This document shows, one piece after another, positions 35,993 to 44,184 of a DNA stretch of 64,000 nt (its first letter is position 1; each line of letters opens with the position of its first letter). A program made the position numbers and the translations under genes. This DNA comes from Archangium violaceum (GTDB lineage Bacteria > Myxococcota > Myxococcia > Myxococcales > Myxococcaceae): NCBI RefSeq assembly GCF_016887565.1, contig NZ_CP069396.1, positions 6,802,001 to 6,866,000 of the forward strand, given 5' to 3'. Under the pieces are notes generated by a model. It did not search any database. It had not been told where the DNA came from and worked only from the letters and a program-made list of their open reading frames with translations.

Positions 35993-36991
35993 TCAGGCGT
36001 CGAGGCGCTGCATCTCGCGCGTGAGCTGGGACTCCAGGTCTCGGATGTTCTTGTAGACGAGGCAACGGTAGCTCGCGACGTCGAACCGGAGCTCCTTGAC
36101 GTCGCGCACGAGCAGGATCGTCGGCCGCCCCCGGCCCCACGCGTAACCGACCTCCAGGTACACGTTGGGATTGGCCATGGAAAGATCGGCGATGACGACC
36201 TTCGCGGTGTCGATGCGCTCCTTGATGCGCTCGATGATCGCCCCCTCGAAGACAGCCTGGTCCACGCGCTCGCACAGGAGCCCCGCTGACTTGACGGGCC
36301 CCTGGATGCCGTAGTGGTAGACGTCCTCCAGGTCGGGCTCGAAGGGCATCGCGACGAAGGCGTGGGGCTTGGCCAATGACTGCGCACCCGCCGAGGCCAG
36401 GGACGGTGCCTGGACGACCTGATTCATGCGCTTGACGCGGAAGCCCCACCCCACCGGGAGCTTCTCCACGCCCGGGCTGCCTCCGAGTCCCCGCTCCAAG
36501 GCCTTGCGCAGCCGCTCCGCGCGCCGCGGATGCAGCTCCACCACGGTGATGCGCTCGAGGCTCTGCGGCCCGGCACCTCGCAGGAAGGCCTCGACGAGCC
36601 CTCCGACGAGCGCGAGCGCCGCCTCGTCCTCATCGAGCCCGTAGTTCGGGCCGTGGATGGTGCAGGCGACGTGGCGGATGCCGGCGCGCGACTCGAGCGC
36701 CTTGAGCGCCCGGGCCGAGAACTGGCGGATCTCGTGGTAGCCGAAGTGCCCCAGGCGCACGGTACCGAGGAAGAGGGCCAGGGGCGCGCCGATGGTCCCC
36801 CGCGTCTCGACGAAGAGTTGATCTCCGACGGGCACCTTGAGCTGCGACATCGGGATGCCCACCGCGTCGAGCCGCAGCGCCACCGCGTTGTCCGCGCCGT
36901 AGAAGCTCTGTGCGTGCTTGAGCAGCACCACGTCCGCGCGAGTGGTCGTGATGTCTCCGGCTTCCAGGACGACGTCGAGGGCGGCACTCAT
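35993..36991 (-). CDS. Two-domain protein: macro-like N-terminal domain plus nucleoside 2-deoxyribosyltransferase-like domain
   Basis: A 332-residue protein. The N-terminal ~190 residues start DVVLEAGDITTTRADVVLL and include TIHGPNYGLDEDEA, recalling macro-type or M17 N-terminal alpha/beta domains. After a linker, the C-terminal ~130 residues contain HAFVAMPFEPD, AKVVIADLSMANPNVYLEVG and PTILLVRD, hallmarks of the deoxyribosyltransferase/TIR-like nucleotide-binding fold, with a Glu positioned as the family's nucleophile. Proteins of this type may hydrolyse or sense nucleotides; a signalling or defence role is possible. It converges on the radical SAM operon and is probably a separate unit. 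ATG 36991 is chosen for its domain start, although the ribosome-binding site is weak. Confidence 0.72.
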   Translation of the reverse strand: MSAALDVVLEAGDITTTRADVVLLKHAQSFYGADNAVALRLDAVGIPMSQLKVPVGDQLFVETRGTIGAPLALFLGTVRLGHFGYHEIRQFSARALKALESRAGIRHVACTIHGPNYGLDEDEAALALVGGLVEAFLRGAGPQSLERITVVELHPRRAERLRKALERGLGGSPGVEKLPVGWGFRVKRMNQVVQAPSLASAGAQSLAKPHAFVAMPFEPDLEDVYHYGIQGPVKSAGLLCERVDQAVFEGAIIERIKERIDTAKVVIADLSMANPNVYLEVGYAWGRGRPTILLVRDVKELRFDVASYRCLVYKNIRDLESQLTREMQRLDA

Positions 36992-37026
36992 GGAGGTGGA
37001 ACTGTAGGAGGCGGAGCGCCCGGCGC

Positions 37027-38211
37027 TCAAGGCGTGGGCGAGCCCGCCACCGGGGCCTTGGCGCCCGTATCGGAGCTGGAGGGCTTGGGCCAGAAGGTGA
37101 CGGTGCCCTTGTCGGACAGCGACGCGAGGAGCTTCTTCGTCCTGGCGTTCCACAGCTTCGCCACGGGCTTTCCCGCGTCGTCACTGGCGGTGAGGAGCAC
37201 CCAGTCGCCACGCACGAAAGCGGAGAGCGCGCCGCTCAGCGCGAGGCCCTCCGGCTCGACGAGTCCCTTCGCTCCCTGCATCCGCACCGGCCCGGACAGG
37301 AAGGCCAGCTCCGTGCTCTCGTCCTGCCAGAGGTACAGCAGGCCTCCCGCGGTCTCGAGCTGCTGCCAGCTCCCCGACTCCGACGGCGGAGGCAGGGCCG
37401 TCAACTCCGCGAGGACGGCGGAGTCCTCGGGGACCGGAAAGACCTTGTCGCGGGACAGGGACTCGAGCTTCCCGGCGGTGGGCATCATCGCGTCATACGC
37501 ATCCAGGGCGCGGTAGCCCGCGGCGTAGTCCCACTCGAAGGACGAGCTCTTCGTCTCGAAGCGCTTCCACGCGCCGCCCTCCTGACGGAAGGCGTGCGTC
37601 AGGCCTGGCATGCCATCCAGGGCGAACTCGTACCGCTGGCCCTCGAAGACGAACTCTTTCTTGGCGTCCTCGCCCTTGCCGACCGTCTCCACCTTCAGGT
37701 GCGAGGGAGCACCTTCCTCCTCGCCGTAATAAGGGTCCTCCGTGAGCGCCACCGCGCGGCCCTCGGCGTCGAAGCCGAGCGTGCCGAAGTTGCCTGGCGT
37801 GGGGAGCGACAGGGGCGAGCCCGTCCCCGTCGCGAGGTCCACCCGCCAGGCCTGGGCCCCCTTCTCCATCGGCACGGAGACCAGCGCCTCCTTGCCATCC
37901 CCCTTCCACGCCACCTGTACCGAGTCGCAGGAGGAGGGAACGGTGAAGACGACCTTCGGCTCACCCGGCGGGGTGTGCTGCACCCAGCGGCACTTCTTGT
38001 CGGCCGAGGGCTCCAGGTACGAGAGCGTGGTGTCGGAGACGGGCGCCGGAGTGGGAGCGGGCGCCGGCGCGGCGGGCTTCGCGGCCGAGGCGGTGGGAGT
38101 GGCGGGGGCCTGGGCCGGCGGAGCGGCCTCCTTGTCCTTGCTCGACTTGCAACCGACGAGCAGCAGCCCGGCGACGAGCGCGTGGCTCCAACGATGGTGG
38201 GCGATACGCAT
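37027..38211 (-). CDS. Lipoprotein, hypothetical
   Basis: A 394-residue predicted lipoprotein with lipobox LLLVGC at the end of a ~21-residue signal peptide, followed by an Ala/Pro-rich linker to about residue 58. The remainder is a beta-rich domain with repeated short WD- or PQQ-like strands (for example YLWQDE, VRGDWVLLTAS) but no clear blade repeat. No enzymatic motif. It stands alone between two genes of unrelated kind, with room for its own promoter at 38212-38271. Confidence 0.75.
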   Translation of the reverse strand: MRIAHHRWSHALVAGLLLVGCKSSKDKEAAPPAQAPATPTASAAKPAAPAPAPTPAPVSDTTLSYLEPSADKKCRWVQHTPPGEPKVVFTVPSSCDSVQVAWKGDGKEALVSVPMEKGAQAWRVDLATGTGSPLSLPTPGNFGTLGFDAEGRAVALTEDPYYGEEEGAPSHLKVETVGKGEDAKKEFVFEGQRYEFALDGMPGLTHAFRQEGGAWKRFETKSSSFEWDYAAGYRALDAYDAMMPTAGKLESLSRDKVFPVPEDSAVLAELTALPPPSESGSWQQLETAGGLLYLWQDESTELAFLSGPVRMQGAKGLVEPEGLALSGALSAFVRGDWVLLTASDDAGKPVAKLWNARTKKLLASLSDKGTVTFWPKPSSSDTGAKAPVAGSPTP

Positions 38212-38271
38212 GATGGGAGTCCCCCTTTTTCAGAGCCCCGACGGGCGTGATGCGCGGACGATACCCCATCC

Positions 38272-38721
38272 TCACGTCGCCGAGGGACGGCGGCGGAACA
38301 GCGCGATGGCGATCTCGGTCATCACCAGCTCGCCCTTCTGGTTGCGCACCTCCATGCGCATCTTGACGGAGCCCCGGTCCGGCTTGCTGCGCGAGGGCGT
38401 GGACTCGAACACCTCGAGGCGCGGGGAGATCGTGTCCCCGGGCCGCACCGGGAGCAACCAGCGCAGCTCATCCAGCCCCGGCGAGCCCATGCTGGAGGAG
38501 TCGCCGATCAGGGACTTCACCAGCAGTCCATGGCAGATGGAGGCGGTCTGCCAGCCGCTCGCGATGATGCTCCCGAAGATGGAACGGCGGCCGGCCTCCT
38601 CGTCCAGGTGGAAGGGCTGGGGATCGTACTTCCGCGCGAACTCGAGGATCTCCTCGCGCGACACCTCATACGACCCGAGCTCGAACCGCGTTCCCACCTG
38701 GAAGTCCTCGAAGTAACGCAT
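38272..38721 (-). CDS. MaoC-like hydratase/dehydratase
   Basis: A 149-residue hot-dog-fold protein of the MaoC/(R)-specific enoyl-CoA hydratase type. The hydratase motif appears as YDPQPFHLDEEA with the Asp and His spaced as in hydratase 2, followed by FGSIIASGWQT. It hydrates trans-2-enoyl-CoA or dehydrates the 3-hydroxy form. ATG 38721 has GGAGGAG four bases upstream. Only 3 kb from the KS/radical SAM cluster but on its own; involvement there cannot be judged. Confidence 0.88.
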   Translation of the reverse strand: MRYFEDFQVGTRFELGSYEVSREEILEFARKYDPQPFHLDEEAGRRSIFGSIIASGWQTASICHGLLVKSLIGDSSSMGSPGLDELRWLLPVRPGDTISPRLEVFESTPSRSKPDRGSVKMRMEVRNQKGELVMTEIAIALFRRRPSAT

Positions 38722-38785
38722 GCACTCCTCCGAATGTGTCGGATCCAAGCATGCGCGCCCTCGAATGGCACGACCTGTGTGGAGG

Positions 38786-39859
38786 TCAGGCCGGAGCGAC
38801 CTCGACCTCGCCGCCGGGCTCCACCGTCACCCGCACCGGCAGGAAGCGCTCGATGACCCGCGCATGCGTGGTGAGGTGCTCCGTCACACGCGCTGTCGTG
38901 TAGCGCGTCGTCCTGGGTGACGCCGCGCCCAGTCTCCCCGCCGCCAGCAGCGCCGCGGGCAGGAGGATCTGATCCCCGAGGTGCTCGTCCAGCGCGCCCC
39001 CGCTCTCCATGAAGCGCGCCACCTCCTCGGCCGCCTCGCGCCCCACCTCCTCCGCCGGACGTCCCCGCTCCCCCAGCGCCGTGAAGCCGGCGAGGGTGTT
39101 CTCGAACTGCGCCAGGATGAATGTCACCGTCCCCACCGAGCGCGTCGTCGGCAGCGGCCGGTTCTCCGCGTGGGCGTAGATGCCGCGCTCGCGCAACGCC
39201 GCCACCGCCGCCTTGGACTGCCGCTCCGCGATGCCGAAGGACAGTCCGCCCGCGAACGAGCTCACCGAGAGGTCCCTCAACGTCCCTCGCGCCAGCAGCT
39301 CCACCCGGCTCGGGGGCTCCCGGACCGGCTCCACCTCTGCGATGAACTCCCCCGCCCCCTCCGGGTAGAAGCCCGCGTGCACCAGGCGCAACGAGGCGTT
39401 CAGCCCATACGCCCTCGCCACCGGCTGCCACACCCCCACGAGGTAGTGGTAGCTGGGGCTGTGAGGCAGGTGCGTCCCCCCGCGCAGGGTCAGCGAGCCG
39501 CCCCCCGCCAGAGCCAGGGGGTAGAAGAGGCACTGGAAGAGCAGCGGCGTGCTGCCAGCGGTGCCCACCTCCAGCAGGTAGTCACCCGCCCGCACCGGCC
39601 CTGGCTCGAAGCGCAGCTCCGAGGCCCCCACCGCCGCGCCCTCGCCGCGTCCTCCACTCAAGGCCTCCGCGCCCCGGACACAGGCCAGGTGCTGGGGCCT
39701 CAACCCCGGGGGCTGGCGGTTGGCGCGCACGCGCGTCATGTGGAAGGGCCGCCCGGTGATGAGCGACAGCGACAGCGCCGAGCGGAGGATCTGCCCTCCC
39801 CCCTCGCCCTCGCTTCCATCGAGCTCCACCGGTCCCTCGTGCCGGTCAACGCCTGCCAT
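38786..39859 (-). CDS. rtcA: RNA 3'-terminal phosphate cyclase
   Basis: A 357-residue RtcA. It opens with DGSEGEGGGQILRSALSLS, the family's N-terminal signature. HAGFYPEGAGE and GGALDEHLGDQ are family motifs, and HLTTHARVIERF near residue 340 carries the His that is adenylylated. It converts RNA 3'-phosphate to a 2',3'-cyclic phosphate using ATP. No rtcB or rtcR is adjacent, unlike the enterobacterial operon. It is divergent from the permease at 39927. Confidence 0.93.
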   Translation of the reverse strand: MAGVDRHEGPVELDGSEGEGGGQILRSALSLSLITGRPFHMTRVRANRQPPGLRPQHLACVRGAEALSGGRGEGAAVGASELRFEPGPVRAGDYLLEVGTAGSTPLLFQCLFYPLALAGGGSLTLRGGTHLPHSPSYHYLVGVWQPVARAYGLNASLRLVHAGFYPEGAGEFIAEVEPVREPPSRVELLARGTLRDLSVSSFAGGLSFGIAERQSKAAVAALRERGIYAHAENRPLPTTRSVGTVTFILAQFENTLAGFTALGERGRPAEEVGREAAEEVARFMESGGALDEHLGDQILLPAALLAAGRLGAASPRTTRYTTARVTEHLTTHARVIERFLPVRVTVEPGGEVEVAPA

Positions 39860-39926
39860 GCCCCTCCCCGTCCGAAGAAAGATGGGCGCAGCGTAACAGA
39901 ACGCTTTCGACTACTGTCCGCCCGCC

Positions 39927-41174
39927 GTGGCCCTCGCCATCTTCCTGTTCACCTACGTTTTCATCGCGGGTATCCGCCTCCCTTATCCGAAGCTGGACCG
40001 TCCTGGAGGCGCGCTCGTGGGCGCCGTCCTCATGGTGGTGGCCGGCATCGTCGCGCCCGCCGAGGTCTTCAACTACAGCTCCGACCCCGCCCGGCACGCC
40101 GTGGACATGGACACGCTCGTGCTCCTGCTGGGGATGATGCTGCTCGCGGACTACCTCTCGCAGGCCGCCTTCTTCCGAGCGGCCGGCGCCTGGGCCCTGC
40201 GCAAGGCGCATACGCCCCGGCTGCTGCTGGTGGCCGTGGCCTGCATCAGCGCCTTCCTGTCCGCCTTCCTCGTCAACGACACCATCTGCCTGATGCTCAC
40301 CCCGCTGGTGCTGGTGGTCGTCGAGGAGGCGCGTCTGCCGCCCATCCCGTACCTGCTGGCCGTGTGCATGGCCTCCAACTCGGGCTCGGTGGCCACCTTC
40401 ACGGGCAACCCGCAGAACATGCTCATCCAGGGCGCCTCGCAGCTGCCCTATGCGCAGTTCGTCGCCTACATGGCGCTGCCGGCCGTGCTCTCCACCGCCG
40501 TGGTCGTCGTGTCGCTCCTCTACTTCTTCCGCAAGGAGCTGTCCCGCGAGCGCTTCGAGGTGCACCCGCCCCCGCCTCCGGTGGACCGGCCGCTGCTGGG
40601 GCTCACGCTCGTCACGATCCTGGGCGTGGTCGCCGCCTTCTTCGCCGGCCTGCCCATGAGTTGGAGCGCCCTCACGGGCGCGGCGGTGGTGATGACCCTG
40701 GCCCGCCGCCACCCGCGCCAGGCCATCGAGCGCGTGGACTACGTGCTGCTGCTCTTCTTCGCCTGCCTCTTCGTCGTGGTCTACGGCGTCAACAAGGCCG
40801 GCTGGGCCGATGACATCTACCGCGTCTTCTCGCCCTTCATGTCGGGGCCACCCTGGCGCGAGACGCTCGGCTTCGCGGGGCTCACGCTGGTGGCCTCCAA
40901 CCTCTTCAGCAACGTGCCCTTCGTCATGCTGGCGCGCGCCTGGGTGCCCACGCTGCATGATCCGGTGCTCGGCTGGCACGTGCTAGCGCTCGGCTCCACC
41001 CTGGCCGGCAACCTCACCCTGGTGGGCAGCGTCGCCAACCTCATCGTCTTCGAGGCAGCGCGCGGCAAGGCCGACATCAGCTTCCTCGGCTACCTGCGCG
41101 TCGGCATTCCCGTCACGCTCATCAGCTTCGTGCTGGGGCTCGCGGTCCTGCTCGCGGAGCACGCGCTGTTCTAA
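39927..41174 (+). CDS. ArsB/SLC13-type (ion transporter superfamily) permease
   Basis: A 415-residue permease with about eleven membrane segments. Two symmetrical halves end in conserved turns: FLVNDTICLMLTP and SNSGSVATFTGNPQN in the first, SNLFSNVPFVML and GSVANLIVFE in the second, as in the ArsB/NhaD/SLC13 superfamily. It could move arsenite, sodium or organic anions; no ars genes are adjacent, so the substrate is open. The start is a GTG at 39927. Confidence 0.88.
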   Translation: MALAIFLFTYVFIAGIRLPYPKLDRPGGALVGAVLMVVAGIVAPAEVFNYSSDPARHAVDMDTLVLLLGMMLLADYLSQAAFFRAAGAWALRKAHTPRLLLVAVACISAFLSAFLVNDTICLMLTPLVLVVVEEARLPPIPYLLAVCMASNSGSVATFTGNPQNMLIQGASQLPYAQFVAYMALPAVLSTAVVVVSLLYFFRKELSRERFEVHPPPPPVDRPLLGLTLVTILGVVAAFFAGLPMSWSALTGAAVVMTLARRHPRQAIERVDYVLLLFFACLFVVVYGVNKAGWADDIYRVFSPFMSGPPWRETLGFAGLTLVASNLFSNVPFVMLARAWVPTLHDPVLGWHVLALGSTLAGNLTLVGSVANLIVFEAARGKADISFLGYLRVGIPVTLISFVLGLAVLLAEHALF

Positions 41175-41179
41175 CCACC

Positions 41180-41462
41180 ATGGACTTCAGGCTGCTCACC
41201 CTGATCTTGCTGTGCACCAGCTGCGTGTCACAGACACCGCTGCCCGGCCGGGGGATGAACCTGCGCTACACGCCGCTCGAGGCTGCGGGGCCTGCGTTGG
41301 CCGAAGGGCCGAGGCTGGATCGGCTACACCCCCGAAGCCCATCAGGAGCGCTCCGAGCGGGTTATCGCAGCGCTCCTCGCCACGCCGCCACCACCCGGTT
41401 GGCGGCCACTCGGTCCCGACGATGAGCTGCTCCGCACACTCTTGCCTGACGAGGAAGTCTGA
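41180..41462 (+). pseudogene. Small lipoprotein gene broken by a frameshift
   Basis: The first ~38 codons from ATG 41180 encode a credible lipoprotein start with lipobox LCTSC and continue NLRYTPLEAAGP. The reading then becomes Arg-rich and implausible. In the +1 frame from about 41313, a 49-residue stretch of normal composition (starting GWIGYTPEAHQERSERV and ending LLPDEEV) runs to a TGA at 41462. The simplest reading is a frame-changing indel, with an internal deletion, around 41295-41313. The intact parent may be a SitA-like myxobacterial surface lipoprotein, but that is a guess. It follows the permease stop by five bases. Confidence 0.5.
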
Positions 41463-41490
41463 CCGGCTGCACGTCTCTCACCCGTAGCGA

Positions 41491-42318
41491 CTACGGATCC
41501 GGATCCGGCAGTTCTCCGGGCGCCAGCTCGGGCTCGGGGGGCTTCGTGGGCGGCGGCGGCTCGCGACCTGTCGTATGCACGCTGTCCGGACCGTCGCCCT
41601 CGACCAGCGGCGCGCCTCCCTTGCGATCCTTCGGGCTCAACTCCTCGGCGAACTGCCCCGCGAGCACGTCCAGCATCTCCGTGATCTGCTGGCGGAACAG
41701 CGTGGGCTCCTTGCCCACCTTGAAGGGATCCAGCGGCTCCGCGCCCTCCGCCACCCGGTCCACGCGGAATGGACGGCGCCAGAACTCCGCTCGCCCCTCG
41801 AGCTTGAACATCCGCGCATAGCCCTGGATGTACGGGCCCGCACGCCCCTTCTCGCTCCGCATCCCGTATTCCTGGATGACGAACTCCACCACCGTGTCCA
41901 CGCCCAGCCGTGACAGCAGGTCGTAGTCCGGGGCGTTCGCCGGCACCTCCTCCACCAGGAAGCTCTCCAGTACCGTCGCCACCCGCGCCGGATCCACCGT
42001 GTTCATCCACGGCCTCTCCTCCAGCGGCAGCTGCCGGAACGTGTTCACCCTCAGCCGCTCGGAGACCTCGAAGCGTGTCACCGCCGCGGCCAGCTTCGCC
42101 TGCAGCCGACGATCCGCCTCCTTCGGCTCCAGCTTCTTCAGCTTCTGCTTGTACGCGTCGTCCTCCTGGAACACGAGGCTCCGCGGGCCGGCCTCGATCT
42201 CGATGCGGGAGATGAAGGCGGGCCGCTTCACCCGATCCAGGTCCGCGCCGGCCAGACGCTGCGAGGCGCAACCCGCCGTCAGCAGCGCCAGGAATACGAG
42301 GAATGAGTTTCGCGCCAT
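41491..42318 (-). CDS. Lipoprotein, hypothetical
   Basis: A 275-residue predicted lipoprotein: signal peptide ending in ALLTAGC, then a single alpha/beta-looking domain (residues ~25-230) and a Pro-rich acidic C-terminal tail (REPPPPTKPPEPE) typical of disordered ends. The pattern of a long strand-rich middle with an alternating hydrophobic helix (DTVVEFVIQEYGM) resembles periplasmic domains that bind outer-membrane assemblies, but I cannot name a family. It is the last gene of a minus-strand run with the cNMP-binding and HEAT proteins. Confidence 0.75.
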   Translation of the reverse strand: MARNSFLVFLALLTAGCASQRLAGADLDRVKRPAFISRIEIEAGPRSLVFQEDDAYKQKLKKLEPKEADRRLQAKLAAAVTRFEVSERLRVNTFRQLPLEERPWMNTVDPARVATVLESFLVEEVPANAPDYDLLSRLGVDTVVEFVIQEYGMRSEKGRAGPYIQGYARMFKLEGRAEFWRRPFRVDRVAEGAEPLDPFKVGKEPTLFRQQITEMLDVLAGQFAEELSPKDRKGGAPLVEGDGPDSVHTTGREPPPPTKPPEPELAPGELPDPDP

Positions 42319-42400
42319 TCCTCACACATACAGCAGTTTTCCGCTTCCACCCAACGGATGGAGTCACTTAACGCACACTCTCTCCCTGTGGGAGCAGGCT

Positions 42401-44182
42401 TCAGAACAGCACGAGCTCCTCGTGCGGCTCCAGCGTCTCCCCGGCGACTTTCCGCGCCCCTCCACCGAGCAGCGCCTCCGTGCTGCGTTGCCGCGCATCC
42501 GACAGATCCGAGACCAGGGCGAGGATCTGCGGGTGGGTGAGGATGAGGGTGTCGAAGTCCTCGCGAGGCAGCCGCAGCAGCGAGGTGTTCCGCGCGGCCG
42601 TCACGGTGGCGGTGGCCGGCGTCTTCTGCAGCAGGGACATCTCGCCGAACAGCTCGCCCTCGCGCAGCTGTGCCAGGGGCTTGCCGCCCTTGCTCACGGC
42701 CACCTCGCCCGAGAGCACCACGTAGAGGCCGTCCACCTGGTGGCCCTCGTGGATGATGACGTCGCCCCGGCGCACCTCGCGGGCCCGGAAGCGCTCCACC
42801 AGCTCGCGCCGATCCTTCCGGCCAAAGGGCTGGAAGAGCGCCGAGGTGTTCACCACGTCCGACAGCAGCCGCTGCCGGCAGAACCGCCTCAGCGCCTTCG
42901 CCACCGGCGGGAAGCGGCGAGCCAGGTCCGCGAGCACCCGCGCGGACAGCTCCAGCACCTGCGTGTCCTCCGAGGCGCTCACCACCGAGGCCGAGCGCGG
43001 CGAGCCGGACAGCAGCGCCATCTCTCCGAAGAAGGCGCCCTCGCCCAGCGTGGCCAGCTCCCGCTGCTCCGCGCCGATCCGGCGTAGGACTCGCACCCGG
43101 CCCGCGCAGAGGACGTAGAAGGCATCGCCCCGGGTGCCCTGCTCGATGATGGTCGCGCCCTCGGGAACGCGGCGCAGCGGGCAGCGCTCGAACAGTGCGA
43201 TGAAGGCGTCCCTCGGCAGGTCCGAGAAGAGCGGGATCTGCGGCAGTGCCCCCTCGGTCGAGGTCGGCTCGCTGACGTGCTCCTCGGCCGAGGCTGGCTC
43301 CGGGTGCTGCTCGGCTCCCGCGAGCGCCGCCAGTTCCACCGCGTGCAGCAGGGAATGGGCCTCGATCGTGAGCTCCGTGAAGGGCGTGCCGCCCGGCACG
43401 GGAGGCTGGAAGTCCACCCCTTCCCGAGGCGTGAAACGCTCGATGCGCGGAGGAGCGGCGGGTCTCACCGCGGCCACCGACGCGGGCTGGGGCGGAGGCT
43501 CCGCCGGGGTCGCGGGCTGGACCGCCTGGAATTCGCCCGTGCGGCGGGGGCGCAGCCCGGGCGGAGCGGCCTGCGCCACGGTGGGCGGAGGGGGCGGCGG
43601 GGGCTCCTCGCCGCCCTTCTCCGCGTCGCTGAGATCCAGCTCCACCTCGACGCCCGGCGAGGGCTCGGCACCCGCGTCCTCGACGTCCAGCTCCACCTCG
43701 ACGGAGGCGTCTGAGGCCTCCTCCCGGGCCAGGGTCTCGTCGATCTCCGGAGGCAGCTCGATGTGCAGCGCCGCCCGGGGAGCCGGAGCCTCGGCGGCCA
43801 CGGCCTGCTTCACGGGGGCGGGCGCCACCGGCTTCGGCGTCAGCGCGCGAGACGCTCCCCCGGGTCCACCACGGCGGGCGTAGAGGTTGGCGAGCATCTG
43901 CTGGACGCCCTGGTGCGCCGGGTCCAGCTCCAGCACGAGCTTGCTGGCGGCGATGGCGCGCGGAAGGAAACCCTCGCGCGCGAAGCCCTCGGCGGCGACC
44001 TGGTAGGCGACGATGGCCCGGGCGCCGTTGCCCGCCTTCGCCCACGCGTCTCCCAGCCGCAGCCGCGACTGGAAGTCCTTCGGGTCCAGCTGACAGTACT
44101 CCTCGAAGAGTTCGGCGGCTCGGGAGAAGCGGCCCTTGAGGAGGGCTTCGTTGGCTTTGTCCCTGAGCTGCCGTGGCTCCAT
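42401..44182 (-). CDS. TPR plus two cyclic-nucleotide-binding domains
   Basis: A 593-residue cytoplasmic protein. Residues 1-110 form TPR-like helices (KANEALLKGRFSRAAELFEEY). A long low-complexity acidic/Pro region (about 115-300) follows, then two cNMP-binding beta-roll domains, each with the GE-x-FGEMALLSG-type phosphate cassette (FFGEMALLSGSPRSA and LFGEMSLLQKTPATA). The cassette Arg-x-Ala-Ser is altered in the second, so only the first may bind nucleotide. No DNA-binding or kinase domain follows. It starts three bases after the HEAT protein stop, so the two are cotranscribed. Confidence 0.85.
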   Translation of the reverse strand: MEPRQLRDKANEALLKGRFSRAAELFEEYCQLDPKDFQSRLRLGDAWAKAGNGARAIVAYQVAAEGFAREGFLPRAIAASKLVLELDPAHQGVQQMLANLYARRGGPGGASRALTPKPVAPAPVKQAVAAEAPAPRAALHIELPPEIDETLAREEASDASVEVELDVEDAGAEPSPGVEVELDLSDAEKGGEEPPPPPPPTVAQAAPPGLRPRRTGEFQAVQPATPAEPPPQPASVAAVRPAAPPRIERFTPREGVDFQPPVPGGTPFTELTIEAHSLLHAVELAALAGAEQHPEPASAEEHVSEPTSTEGALPQIPLFSDLPRDAFIALFERCPLRRVPEGATIIEQGTRGDAFYVLCAGRVRVLRRIGAEQRELATLGEGAFFGEMALLSGSPRSASVVSASEDTQVLELSARVLADLARRFPPVAKALRRFCRQRLLSDVVNTSALFQPFGRKDRRELVERFRAREVRRGDVIIHEGHQVDGLYVVLSGEVAVSKGGKPLAQLREGELFGEMSLLQKTPATATVTAARNTSLLRLPREDFDTLILTHPQILALVSDLSDARQRSTEALLGGGARKVAGETLEPHEELVLF

Positions 44183-44184
44183 GT

